Counted from the stretch's first letter, positions 42,188-51,150 are shown. The stretch is DNA of 52,739 nucleotides from Bacteroidales bacterium UBA4179 (GCA_002381125.1 DFUT01000001.1:1-52739); one strand, 5' to 3'. Made by a program: numbers and translations. The notes: generated by a model not told the origin, from the letters alone.

Positions 42188-44080
42188 TTACATCATTTCA
42201 ATGCTGCGTTTAATGAAATCGCTCAGCGCTTCTCCTTTCAGCATACTGTTGGAAAGTAAAGCAAGGTCTATCATTTGTTTTATTTTTTTATTTTCGGATG
42301 CATACTGAAGAAGTGCTTCTTTTTCTTTGTCTGCCGTTTCGTCGACAATTTCCTTGATCAGCGGGTGTCTGGTGTTGACCACTACCTGATAAATGTTGGG
42401 CATTTCGCTGTAAAACGACATTCCCGGCTGTATCTCAGCCATTTCTTTCATCCGACGCGAGAATTCGTCTTGGATAATTTGGATAGGTTTGCTGTTTTCT
42501 TCCAATGCTTTAAATTCCACGACAAATTCTGTTTTGTCCATCTTTGGCAATTGGGATTTCACTATTTCACTCAGTGCTTCTTTTTCTTTGTCGCTGAGTT
42601 CTACTTTTTCGGTTTCTTCTTTTTCGATAAGGTGTTCAATCGTATCGCTATCCACACGTACAAAACGGGTCTTTTCGGTTTTATGTTCAATGAGCCCCAT
42701 CCACGGAATATCCAATTGTCCGTCCATCAGCAATACATCGTATCCTTTTTCCTTTGCTGCATCGATAAAGGCATACTGATCGTCCTTGTTGGTGGCATAC
42801 AAGTAAACCAACGTGCCGTTTTTGTCGGTTTGATTGTTTTTTATCAGCGTTTTATATTCATCCAATGTGAAATATTTTCCGTCGATGTTTTTCAACAGGC
42901 AAAATTTGAGCGCCCTTTCATAAAATTTTTCATCTGTCAACATTCCATATTGGATAAACAATTTGAGGCCATCCCATTTTTCCTCAAATTGAGCGCGATC
43001 TTTTTTGAAAATTTCTTCCAGCTTGTCGGCAACTTTTTTGGTTATGTGATTGGATATTTTCTTTACATTTTTATCACTTTGCAGATAAGAACGGGAAACG
43101 TTCAATGGGATATCGGGCGAGTCGATAACGCCATGAAGCAACGTTAGGAATTCGGGTACGATACCTTCAACCGAATCGGTTACAAACACTTGATTGCAAT
43201 ACAATTGGATTTTATTCTTTTGCAGATCGATATTGCTTTTTATACGTGGGAAGTACAAAATTCCTGTCAGATGAAACGGGTAATCCACATTGAGATGAAT
43301 CCAAAACAGGGGTTCATCCAACGTCATCGGATAAAGTTCGCGATAGAAATTCAGATAATCTTCATCGGTCAGTTCCGTTGGTTTTCGCTTCCATAATGGA
43401 TTGGGATTATTGATAACGTTGTCTTCATCTGTTTCGACATACTTTCCGTCTTTCCATTCCTTCTTTTTCCCGAACACAATGGGAATAGGCAGGAAGCGGC
43501 AGTATTTTTTCAACAGGAATTCAATTTTTTCTTCTTCCAGAAATTCCTTGTGTTCATCGTCAATGTATAAAATAACGTCTGTTCCTCTATCGGTTTTTTC
43601 GACTTCTTCTATTTTATAATCGGGCGTACCTTCGCATGACCATTTGACAGCAGGTGCGTCTTCTTTGTATGACTTGGTAACGATTTCTACTTTTTTGGAA
43701 ACCATGAAGGTTGAATAAAAACCCAGTCCGAAATGGCCAATGATGGCATTTGCACTGTCTTTGTATTTGTCCAGAAATTCATTGGCAGACGATAGTGCTA
43801 TCTGATTGATGTATTTATCGAGTTCTTCCGCCGTCATACCGATTCCACGGTCGGAAATGGTCAGGGTTTTTGCTTTTTTGTCAATGGAAACCCGTATGGA
43901 AAGATCCCCGAGTTCTCCTTTGAATTCCCCTTTATCGGCCAATGTTTTTAGTTTTTGGGTGGCATCTATTGCATTGGAGATTACTTCACGCAAAAATATT
44001 TCGTGATCGCTATATAAGTATTTTTTGATAATAGGGAATATATTTTCTGTCGTTACTCCTATTTGTCCTTCTTTCTGCAT
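42188..44080 (-). CDS. htpG: Molecular chaperone HtpG (Hsp90)
   Basis: 630 residues from MQKEGQIGVTTENIFPIIKKYLYSDHEIFLREVISNAIDA, a fine GHKL ATPase domain start (Glu and Asn in EVISNAIDA). Further ATPase motifs are ISDRGIGMTAEELDKYI and AIIGHFGLGFYSTFMV. The middle domain has LDEPLFWIHLNVDYPFHLTGILYFP, VDSPDIPLNVSRSYLQSDKNVKKIS (with the catalytic Arg of the middle domain). C-terminal dimerisation: EKEALLQYASENKKIKQMIDLALLSNSML. Start 44137 would add 19 odd residues and is rejected. Confidence 0.95.
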   Translation of the reverse strand: MQKEGQIGVTTENIFPIIKKYLYSDHEIFLREVISNAIDATQKLKTLADKGEFKGELGDLSIRVSIDKKAKTLTISDRGIGMTAEELDKYINQIALSSANEFLDKYKDSANAIIGHFGLGFYSTFMVSKKVEIVTKSYKEDAPAVKWSCEGTPDYKIEEVEKTDRGTDVILYIDDEHKEFLEEEKIEFLLKKYCRFLPIPIVFGKKKEWKDGKYVETDEDNVINNPNPLWKRKPTELTDEDYLNFYRELYPMTLDEPLFWIHLNVDYPFHLTGILYFPRIKSNIDLQKNKIQLYCNQVFVTDSVEGIVPEFLTLLHGVIDSPDIPLNVSRSYLQSDKNVKKISNHITKKVADKLEEIFKKDRAQFEEKWDGLKLFIQYGMLTDEKFYERALKFCLLKNIDGKYFTLDEYKTLIKNNQTDKNGTLVYLYATNKDDQYAFIDAAKEKGYDVLLMDGQLDIPWMGLIEHKTEKTRFVRVDSDTIEHLIEKEETEKVELSDKEKEALSEIVKSQLPKMDKTEFVVEFKALEENSKPIQIIQDEFSRRMKEMAEIQPGMSFYSEMPNIYQVVVNTRHPLIKEIVDETADKEKEALLQYASENKKIKQMIDLALLSNSMLKGEALSDFIKRSIEMM

Positions 44081-44376
44081 ATGTCTTCTTTTTTTTAATA
44101 GGTTATTGCTATTTTGAACGTGCAAATAATATGCCATTTTGTCATTAGACGGTAGATAAAATATAGTTGTTTTCTCATAACCGACTTATTGTCGGATTCG
44201 AATGACAATTCCGGAATATTTTTTCGATCTATTTTTATTTATAGATATAGATATAATCAATTGATTATAAGCGATAGATTTCTATGTTTTCCAGTGCTTT
44301 ATGTGTTTGGTAATCAGACAATAAGATATTTTATTTTTCTTGTTAACACTATTTAATCATATAAGGAACGAAATAG
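44081..44376. other. Divergent intergenic region htpG/ECF sigma, with palindromes
   Basis: Non-coding and AT-rich. It holds a perfect 18-bp palindrome TATAATCAATTGATTATA at 44252-44269, a stem CCGAC/GTCGG at 44181-44195 and inverted ATTGTC/GACAAT at 44188-44209. No CIRCE-type heat-shock operator (TTAGCACTC-N9-GAGTGCTAA) is present. No clear -7 box was found for htpG. Confidence 0.5.
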
Positions 44377-44408
44377 TTGTGTTTTTGAAAAATATATTTT
44401 TAACTTTG
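44377..44408 (+). promoter_or_regulatory. Promoter of the ECF sigma factor gene
   Basis: TTG at 44377-44379, 21-base spacer, TAACTTTG at 44401-44408. Good match; expected leader about 65 bases. Confidence 0.7.
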
Positions 44409-44480
44409 TTATGGATGAAAGTGGAAAGATTTTTGATTATCTATATACCGTAATCCTCTTAACACACAAAAAAGATTCTT

Positions 44481-44987
44481 ATGAAAGCAAATGATTCTTT
44501 CGAAAACAGACTTCTTGGGTTGCAGGATAATATGTTTAATTTTGCATTGACACTCACCTCCAACAGAGAAGAAGCAAGAGATTTGATGCAGGAGACAACA
44601 CTTCGTGTGTTGGACAACAAGGAGAAATATTATGAAAATATAAATTTTAAAGGGTGGGTTTTCACCATTATGCATAATATTTTTGTAAACAATTACCGTA
44701 AGATAGTCAGGAGTAAGACTGTTATCGATAAAACGGAGAATTTATATCATTTAAACTTGCCTCAAGATTCGGGATTCGATACACCGGAAGGTGCTTATAC
44801 CATTAAAGAGATTAATATGGCTATCAACAGTTTCACCGACGAATACAAAATTCCATTTTCAATGCATCTTGCGGGATTCAAGTATGAGGAAATTGCTCGG
44901 CATTTGGGACTTCCTATTGGAACGGTGAAGAGTAGGATTTTCTTTGCGCGAAAACGTCTGCGGGAAATGTTGAAAGATTTCAGATAA
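44481..44987 (+). CDS. ECF-type RNA polymerase sigma factor
   Basis: 168 residues with region 2 (MFNFALTLTSNREEARDLMQETTLRVLDNKEKYYENINFKGWVFTIMHNIFVNNYRK) and region 4 (AINSFTDEYKIPFSMHLAGFKYEEIARHLGLPIGTVKSRIFFARKRLREML). Extracytoplasmic-function sigma factors recruit polymerase to stress or import genes. No anti-sigma gene follows; an intrinsic terminator at 45012 closes the transcript, so it is monocistronic and any anti-sigma factor lies elsewhere. The strong housekeeping promoter suggests expression in normal growth. Confidence 0.93.
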   Translation: MKANDSFENRLLGLQDNMFNFALTLTSNREEARDLMQETTLRVLDNKEKYYENINFKGWVFTIMHNIFVNNYRKIVRSKTVIDKTENLYHLNLPQDSGFDTPEGAYTIKEINMAINSFTDEYKIPFSMHLAGFKYEEIARHLGLPIGTVKSRIFFARKRLREMLKDFR

Positions 44988-45011
44988 AAAAAGCATCATT
45001 ATAAATCATGT

Positions 45012-45049
45012 AAAGAGGGTATCCGAAATATATTTCGGATACCCTCTTT
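45012..45049. terminator. 38-bp perfect palindrome terminator after the ECF sigma gene
   Basis: Arms of 19 bases (45012-45030, 45031-45049), core AGAGGGTATCCGAAATA, with A-run on the left and T-run on the right. It can work in both directions and lies 25 bases after the sigma stop. Confidence 0.8.
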
Positions 45050-45117
45050 CTTTGTCGTGGGGATACACCGCTACCGGCAAGAAACAGTAACGCCGCGTAC
45101 ACTGCTACTTGCAAGAT

Positions 45118-45250
45118 GAAAGTTCGTGTACATGCCGAGTCGGAGTCCCAAAGGCAGACGGTTGTTTTCTGTTGCGTTACTCGAGAAAGTTCGTGTACAC
45201 GCTGAGCCGGGAGTGGCGGCGAAAGGATAATCAGTTGTTTATCTGCGTTT
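45118..45250 (+). repeat. 67-base tandem repeat reaching into the lon 3' end
   Basis: GAAAGTTCGTGTACA at 45118 and again at 45185, 67 bases apart, each followed by a similar GC-GAG-CGG-AGT segment and by GTTGTTT. The second copy includes the last codons of lon (stop at 45231-45233). Weaker related motifs (GTACACTGCTACTTGCAAG) lie at 45098 and 45065. Confidence 0.6.
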
Positions 45251-47717
45251 TGGTCTTTTCTTTCTTAACGGTAAAATTTTTCGGGTTCTTCACTTTCTGT
45301 TTCAGCAAAGCAATATCCAACACCTCTTTTACGTCATCCACGTAGTGAAATTTAAGTCCTTTCAGGTAAGAGGGTTTGATTTCTTCCACATCTTTTTTGT
45401 TTTCTGCGCTCAGAATAATTTCTTTGATTCCGGCACGTTTGGCGGCCAGAATTTTTTCTTTGATTCCGCCAACCGGAAGTACTTTCCCTCGCAAGGTGAT
45501 TTCTCCCGTCATGGCCAGATTGGCTTTCACTTTTCGTTGTGTGTATGCCGAGGCCAGCGAAGTGATCATCGTTATTCCTGCCGAAGGCCCATCTTTGGGA
45601 ATAGCTCCTTCGGGAACATGAATATGGGTATTCCAGTTTTCGAAAACTTCCGGATCGATATCCAATTCTTCGGCATGTGAACGGATATATTCCATTGCCA
45701 GCATGGCCGATTCTTTCATCACATCGCCCAAATTGCCGGTTATGGTGAGTTTGGATCCCTTTCCTCTGCTCAGCGAGCTTTCCACAAACAAAATCTCTCC
45801 GCCCACGGCTGTCCATGCCAGTCCGGTTACGACACCTGCATATTCGTTGCCTTGATAACTTTCTTTGGTATAGGGCTCTACGCCAAGATATTCGTTTAAA
45901 TCGCCAACTTGCAGTTCTTTGGGATATTCTTGGTTGTCGGCTATTTTTCGGGCTATCTTTCGCAGAATTTTTGCAATTTGCTTTTCCAATTCCCGCACGC
46001 CGGATTCTCGAGTATAATTTTCGATTATTATTTCCAGAGTCTTTTTCGGGATGTTGAAAGCATCTCGAGGAATACCGTGATTGTCCAATTCTTTTGGAAG
46101 AAGATGGCGTGAAGCTATTTCGATTTTTTCTTCGGTGATATATCCGCCCACATTAATCAGTTCCATTCTGTCCAAAAGAGGTGCCGGGATGGTGTTCAGG
46201 TTGTTGGCGGTAGCAATGAAAAGTACTTTCGACAAGTCGTAATCGATGGAAAGATAATTATCGTGGAATGCCGAATTTTGTTCGGGATCCAACACCTCAA
46301 GCAGTGCCGATGCCGGGTCGCCCCGAAAATCGCTGCCAATCTTGTCTATTTCATCCAATACGAAAACGGGATTGGAAGATCCGGCTTTCTGTATATTTTG
46401 AATGATTCTGCCCGGGATGGCACCGATATAGGTGCGTCGATGCCCTCTGATTTCGGCTTCGTCGTGCAATCCTCCAAGGGAAATACGAACGTATTTGCGG
46501 TTCAGCACTTCGGCTATGGACTTTCCCAACGAAGTTTTTCCCACACCCGGAGGCCCGTACAAGCAGAGAATGGGCGATTTCATATCTCCTTTCAGCTTCA
46601 GGACCGCCAAGTGTTCTATAATGCGTTCTTTTACTTTTTCCATCCCGAAATGATCGCGGTCGAGGATTTTCTGGGCATTTTTCAAATCGAAATTGTCTTG
46701 CGTATATTCATTCCAAGGCAATTCCACAATGGTTTGCACGTATCCATATTGTACCGAATAATCGGGCGACTGCGGATTCAATCGTTCCAGTTTTTTTACT
46801 TCCTTTTCAAATATTTCGGCAACTTCCTTGCTCCATTTTTTTTCTTTTGCTTTTTTACGGAATTCATCGATTTCAATTTGCTGAACATTGCCTCCCAACT
46901 CTTCTTGAATTGTTTTGAGCTGTTGTTGCAGGTAATATTCTTTTTGCTGCTGGTTCAGATCTTCGCGTGTTTTCATCTGAATATTCATTTTCAATTCCAA
47001 TATCTGCATTTCGCGATTCAGAATCATCAGCAGCCGGTAGGCTTGTTCTTTTTCGTCGTCGATATTCAGTAATTCTTGTTTTTCGCGACTGTCGAATGGC
47101 AAATTGGTAGCACAATAGCTTACCAACATATCCAAAAAAGCTTCGTCGTTTAGTGTTTGCAGCAGTTCTTTGGGAGGTTCGCCCAATAGTTGCAGCATCT
47201 GTATCATGGTGTCGCGGATGGAATCGAGAATGGCTACATATTCCTTGTCGTCTTTTGAGGCAGGAACAGATTCTTTTATTTTATACTTTGCTTTGAAAAA
47301 AGGCTCGGTTTCCACCATTTCGTCCCATTCGAATCGTTTTTTTGCTTGAATGATAATGCTGAGATTATCGTTTCCCAACTCAATTACCCTCATTACTTCG
47401 GCAATAACGCCAACGCGATACAAATCGTCCGGCTCCGGATTTTCGATGTCGCCGTCTTTCTGGCATACCAAACCGATATACCGTTGTTTTTTGCCCAGCG
47501 ACTTGATAAGTCTCAAAGATTTTTCTCTTCCCACCGAGATAGGGAGTCTGCTTCCGGGAAAAATAACGGTATTTCGCAAAGGTAAAACGGGTATGGTATC
47601 GGGTAAAACCGAATTGTCTATATCTTTGTTGTTGTCCATAAAATCGTCGGCAATAAATGAAACAAAATTAGGATCCGTTTCTTCGGAATCGTAACTATAT
47701 ATTATTTTATGAAACAT
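45231..47717 (-). CDS. lon: ATP-dependent protease Lon
   Basis: 828 residues. N-terminal substrate-binding domain (LPDTIPVLPLRNTVIFPGSRLPISVGREKSLRLI), coiled region, AAA+ ATPase (Walker A CLYGPPGVGKTSLGKSIAEVL, Walker B FVLDEIDKIGSD, sensor SKVLFIATANNLNTIP) and protease domain with Ser in VPEGAIPKDGPSAGITM and Lys in VLPVGGIKEKILAAKRAG. Degrades misfolded and regulatory proteins in the cytoplasm. The C-terminal tail NPKNFTVKKEKTKTQINN is basic. The gene has a candidate -7 box at 47814-47821 and a hairpin in its leader (47761-47784). The ATG at 47717 is the first in frame. Confidence 0.95.
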   Translation of the reverse strand: MFHKIIYSYDSEETDPNFVSFIADDFMDNNKDIDNSVLPDTIPVLPLRNTVIFPGSRLPISVGREKSLRLIKSLGKKQRYIGLVCQKDGDIENPEPDDLYRVGVIAEVMRVIELGNDNLSIIIQAKKRFEWDEMVETEPFFKAKYKIKESVPASKDDKEYVAILDSIRDTMIQMLQLLGEPPKELLQTLNDEAFLDMLVSYCATNLPFDSREKQELLNIDDEKEQAYRLLMILNREMQILELKMNIQMKTREDLNQQQKEYYLQQQLKTIQEELGGNVQQIEIDEFRKKAKEKKWSKEVAEIFEKEVKKLERLNPQSPDYSVQYGYVQTIVELPWNEYTQDNFDLKNAQKILDRDHFGMEKVKERIIEHLAVLKLKGDMKSPILCLYGPPGVGKTSLGKSIAEVLNRKYVRISLGGLHDEAEIRGHRRTYIGAIPGRIIQNIQKAGSSNPVFVLDEIDKIGSDFRGDPASALLEVLDPEQNSAFHDNYLSIDYDLSKVLFIATANNLNTIPAPLLDRMELINVGGYITEEKIEIASRHLLPKELDNHGIPRDAFNIPKKTLEIIIENYTRESGVRELEKQIAKILRKIARKIADNQEYPKELQVGDLNEYLGVEPYTKESYQGNEYAGVVTGLAWTAVGGEILFVESSLSRGKGSKLTITGNLGDVMKESAMLAMEYIRSHAEELDIDPEVFENWNTHIHVPEGAIPKDGPSAGITMITSLASAYTQRKVKANLAMTGEITLRGKVLPVGGIKEKILAAKRAGIKEIILSAENKKDVEEIKPSYLKGLKFHYVDDVKEVLDIALLKQKVKNPKNFTVKKEKTKTQINN

Positions 47718-47760
47718 AATTTATTTGTTTTGCTATTTCGTAATATTTTTATTTTCGTTT

Positions 47761-47784
47761 CCTTTTAGTGCTTTTACTAAAAGG
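47761..47784. other. Perfect hairpin in the lon leader
   Basis: CCTTTTAGT (47761-47769), loop of 6, ACTAAAAGG (47776-47784). It falls between the candidate -7 box (47814-47821, minus) and the lon ATG, so it would be in the mRNA leader, about 45 bases before the start. Could affect translation or bind a regulator. Confidence 0.5.
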
Positions 47785-47813
47785 AAGACGTTTTTCCATC
47801 ACACTAATGCAAA

Positions 47814-47821
47814 CAAAAATA
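47814..47821 (-). promoter_or_regulatory. -7 box for lon
   Basis: TATTTTTG on the minus strand, matching TAnnTTTG and about 95 bases upstream of the lon ATG. The -33 match is not clear. Confidence 0.4.
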
Positions 47822-48013
47822 AGGTTATTTTGTTTTATTATTATAATTGTCCAAAATCCATGCCAAATAGATGATTTGGAAAATGTCGGCTTCTTGTTTT
47901 CGTTTTAAAAGTTTTACGATCTATCGCAATCGATGTGCCATGAAAGAAGGAACGGATGGGGTATTGTTGGGGGGCATGGACTTCGGCAGATCAAAACAAA
48001 AACATATTGGATT

Positions 48014-49099
48014 ATGATTAAAATAACCGTAATTGGAGCAGGGAATGGGGGGCAAGCCCTGGCAGGATATTTGGCCATGAAAGGTTTTGATGTTGCTCTT
48101 TTCAATAGATCGAGAAGAAGAATATATCCTATCATTGAGTCACATAAAATTAAGATTGAAGGACAGGTCGAGGGAGAATACGAAGTATCTTTTGCGACAA
48201 CAAAAATCGATGAAGCCATCAAGGGGAGAAAGCTCATTATGGTTGTGGTACCGGCTTTTGCTCACAAAGAAATTGCAGAAAGAGTGGCTCCTTTTTTGGA
48301 AGACGGACAAATCATCGTTCTGAATCCGGGCAGGACGGGGGGTGCATTGGAATTTTACAATACGTTGAAAAGGGAGGGCGTGACAAAGGACGTTATCGTT
48401 GCGGAAGCACAAACTTTTATTTTCGCTTCCCGCATGTCGAATCCCGGTGTTACACGAATTTTCAGAATAAAAAATGCGGTACCGGTTTCGGCTCTTCCGG
48501 CTTCGAGAAATCCCGAGTTGGCCGAAGTGTTGTTAGAGGTAATGCCCGAATTTGATGTTGTTAAAAACATTTTATATACGAGTTTTAATAATATAGGTGT
48601 TGTTTTGCATCCGGCTACCTTGATTTTGAATGCCGCACGAGTGGAAACGACTGCGGGAAAATTCGAATTTTATTTCGAAGGTATCTCTCCTTCCGTTGCC
48701 AAAGTACTCGAAAGGATCGATGAAGAAAGATGTCGGGTAATGGAGCTTTTCAATGTTCAACCGATGACTGTAAGAGAATGGTTGAGTTACGCTTACGATG
48801 TGAGAGGTCAAAATTTATATCAGGCTATTCGCAACAACGAGGGTTACCGCGGGATATATGCTCCAACCAGTTTGAATAATCGTTACCTTCTTGAAGATGT
48901 ACCCATGAGCTTGCTCCCAATTTCGTCTTTCGGAAAAGAGTTTGGTGTAGAAACCCCTGTTATCGATTCCATGATTACCATAGCCAATGCGATGTTGGAC
49001 GGCAACTTTTGGGAAGAAGGGAGAACGGTTGAAGATTTGGGATTGAAAGGGTGGAGCATAGAGGAAATAATTAAATTTGTTGAGGAGGGAGAGGGATGA
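48014..49099 (+). CDS. NAD(P)-dependent opine (octopine/nopaline) dehydrogenase family protein
   Basis: 361 residues. Rossmann fold VIGAGNGGQALAGYLAMKGFDVALFNRS at the N-terminus, then VVVPAFAHKEIAERVAPFLEDGQIIVLNPGRTGGALEF, and the C-terminal octopine-DH domain with VVLHPATLILNAARVE (the conserved His) and FYFEGISPSVAKVLERIDEER. Opine dehydrogenases join an amino acid amine and a keto acid through reductive amination, or cleave the product. The start is ATG 48014; an earlier in-frame ATG (47933) adds 27 unrelated residues. The stop overlaps the next start as ATGA, so the two gene products are made together. Confidence 0.85.
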   Translation: MIKITVIGAGNGGQALAGYLAMKGFDVALFNRSRRRIYPIIESHKIKIEGQVEGEYEVSFATTKIDEAIKGRKLIMVVVPAFAHKEIAERVAPFLEDGQIIVLNPGRTGGALEFYNTLKREGVTKDVIVAEAQTFIFASRMSNPGVTRIFRIKNAVPVSALPASRNPELAEVLLEVMPEFDVVKNILYTSFNNIGVVLHPATLILNAARVETTAGKFEFYFEGISPSVAKVLERIDEERCRVMELFNVQPMTVREWLSYAYDVRGQNLYQAIRNNEGYRGIYAPTSLNNRYLLEDVPMSLLPISSFGKEFGVETPVIDSMITIANAMLDGNFWEEGRTVEDLGLKGWSIEEIIKFVEEGEG

Positions 49100-50667
49100 A
49101 AAAAATTTTAGGTGCTTCTATCGGGAGCGATGTACACGTTGCCGGACTTTTGAATTTTTTGGAACTCGCAAAAAACGAAGGATACGAAACTGTGAATTTG
49201 GGTGCGGCTGTGCCAATAAGTCGAGTGATTGAAAGCATAGAAAAAGAAAAGCCGACCATTGTGGCGTTGAGTTATCGATTGGGGGCAGTTGCTTTGTCGA
49301 ATCTATTGGATGAATTTGCCAAGGGAATAGAAAAAATAGGGGTTGGCGATAAAATCGATTTTATTTTTGGTGGAACCACGGAAACCTCCGAAATTGCAGC
49401 TCAATCGGGCATTTTTAAAAAAATATTTGACGGTTCGGAGGAAGAAGAGGATGTTGTTCTTTTTTTAAGAGGGCAAATGAAATATCGTGAAAAGCAGGAT
49501 TATCCCGACAGCTTACCCGAAAGAATTGCATTTAAACATCCTTACCCGCTGATAAGGCATCATATCGGACTTCAAACGATAGAGGAGACCATCGTGGAGA
49601 TTAGGAAATTGGCAGATTCGGAGCTTTTGGATATTATTTCGTTGGCGCCCGATCAGAATTGCCAACAATATTTTTTCGAACCCCATAAAATGCATCCCGC
49701 ACAGGATGGAGCGGGTGGAGCGCCGATACGCTCGAGAGCAGATTTTTTGGAGCTTTATCGGGCAAGCCGAACGGGAAATTATCCTTTGATTAGGTGTTAT
49801 TCAGGTACGAACCGGATAGTGGAATTCTCCAAGCTTTTGAAAGAAACGGTTAACAATGCCTGGGCGGCTATTCCTCTTTTTTGGTATTCCGAACTTGACC
49901 GTCGATCCGAGAGAAATTTGTTGGACGCCATAACGGAAAATATGGAAGGCATAAAGTGGAATGCCGCTCACGATGTGCCGGTGGAAATAAATGATGCGCA
50001 TCAATGGGAATTGAGGTATGCTCATGATGGACTGGCGGTTGCCGTTACTTATTTGGCAGCTTATGTGGCGAAAAAGCTTGGTGTTAGGTGGTACATTCAG
50101 CAATATATGATGAATACCCCTCCCGGTTTGTCGCCTAAAATGGATATCGCAAAAGCTATTGCAAAACAGGAACTGGTTGAATCGCTGGCAGACGAAGGGT
50201 TTGTTCCGTATCGAATGATACGAACGGGTTTACTTTCATTTCCCGCAGACCCGGATAGTGCAAGGGGACAGTTGGCGGCTTCTATGTTTTATGCTTCTTA
50301 TTTGAAGCCGCATATAATTCATGTTGTTTCGTATTGCGAAGCCATGAGAAGAGCAACATCGAAAGAGATTTTGGAAAGTGTGAAAATGGTTCGCAGGGCC
50401 TACACGTTGGCTGCAAAAGGATTGCCCGATTTCAGATGCGATCCCGAAGTAAGAAAGCGAGCCGATTCATTAAAGAGCGAAGCATGGGGCATCATTGAAA
50501 AAATCAAGAAATTATCTCCCAATGTAGATGATCCGCTGATCGATCCCCCAACGCTTTATATGGCTGTCAAGACAGGTATATTGGATGCGGTCGGGTTACA
50601 AGGGAATAGCATAGCGAGGGGCGAGGTTAAGGTGAAATTTGAAAACGGTGCATACGATGTAGTTTGA
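49096..50667 (+). CDS. Cobalamin-binding protein fused to a mutase-like TIM-barrel domain
   Basis: 523 residues. Residues 1-130 are a B12-binding Rossmann domain with Asp12-x-His14-x-x-Gly17 (SDVHVAGLLNF), LSYRLGA (S-x-x-L) and FIFGGTTE (GG). The remaining 390 residues have helical/strand pattern such as LIRCYSGTNRIVEFSKLLKETV, WNAAHDVPVEINDAHQWELRYAHDG, YIQQYMMNTPPGLSPKMDIA, RTGLLSFPADPDSARGQLA and HVVSYCEAMRRATSKEILESV. The order resembles cobalamin-dependent mutases such as glutamate mutase sigma+epsilon fused, but the match is remote and a methyltransferase is possible. It is translationally coupled to the opine dehydrogenase gene. I do not know the substrate. Confidence 0.7.
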   Translation: MKKILGASIGSDVHVAGLLNFLELAKNEGYETVNLGAAVPISRVIESIEKEKPTIVALSYRLGAVALSNLLDEFAKGIEKIGVGDKIDFIFGGTTETSEIAAQSGIFKKIFDGSEEEEDVVLFLRGQMKYREKQDYPDSLPERIAFKHPYPLIRHHIGLQTIEETIVEIRKLADSELLDIISLAPDQNCQQYFFEPHKMHPAQDGAGGAPIRSRADFLELYRASRTGNYPLIRCYSGTNRIVEFSKLLKETVNNAWAAIPLFWYSELDRRSERNLLDAITENMEGIKWNAAHDVPVEINDAHQWELRYAHDGLAVAVTYLAAYVAKKLGVRWYIQQYMMNTPPGLSPKMDIAKAIAKQELVESLADEGFVPYRMIRTGLLSFPADPDSARGQLAASMFYASYLKPHIIHVVSYCEAMRRATSKEILESVKMVRRAYTLAAKGLPDFRCDPEVRKRADSLKSEAWGIIEKIKKLSPNVDDPLIDPPTLYMAVKTGILDAVGLQGNSIARGEVKVKFENGAYDVV

Positions 50668-50724
50668 AATCGATGTATTTTTTTCCCTTTTCTTTCCCGG
50701 TCTCATTTTTTCGCGTCAGAACGA

Positions 50725-50871
50725 TTATGTGCGCTTCTTTCTCGGTATCGTTTTTTGTGCTGAAGTGATTTCTTCTTTCCTTTCGGGCGTCTTGTTTCTT
50801 TTCGGAACGATTTTCTCTTCCTCTCTCAATATCAAATTTTGTACGGGAACAATTTTTTGTTCCAATTTCAT
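50725..50871 (-). CDS. Possible small basic protein (48 residues)
   Basis: ATG at 50871 to TAA at 50725-50727. Sequence begins MKLEQKIVPVQNLILREEEK and is rich in Lys, Arg and Glu with a repeated KIVP. The coding strand is purine-rich over its whole length, as seen in real genes here, but no promoter or homologous family is known to me, so it may be chance. Confidence 0.3.
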   Translation of the reverse strand: MKLEQKIVPVQNLILREEEKIVPKRNKTPERKEEITSAQKTIPRKKRT

Positions 50872-51004
50872 TATTATTCTTTAACTAATACGACCATAGT
50901 CATTAAAACATGTTATCGAAAAACAGGCAAAACGCGCGTTTATACTCAATTTCGATCTCGCAACGAGGGCAAACCGCAGCTTTTGCCGTAACCTTGCCTT
51001 CATA

Positions 51005-51150
51005 TTCGACTGCAATGTTAGTCCTACCGCAAGTATATTACCGATAATTGACCGCAACAGCGGTTTCGTTGCAAGTATACATGTCGGCGTTCGATCGCAA
51101 GATTGATCCCGTTGAAAGTACGTTCCCGGTATTCAACCGCAAGGTTTGCG
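51005..51150 (+). repeat. Degenerate tandem repeat, 42-43 base period
   Basis: Units start at 51005, 51048, 51090 and 51132 with TTCGAC, TTGACC, TTCGATC and TTCAACC followed by (C/T)(C/G)GCAA. Inside the units at about position 22, GTTGCAAGTATA-like text recurs. A looser unit precedes at 50951. 42 bases is four helical turns. Confidence 0.55.

Noticed and set aside
50951..51150. CRISPR array
   Set aside because: Units are degenerate, tandem without unique spacers of constant length, and no cas genes are in the window.
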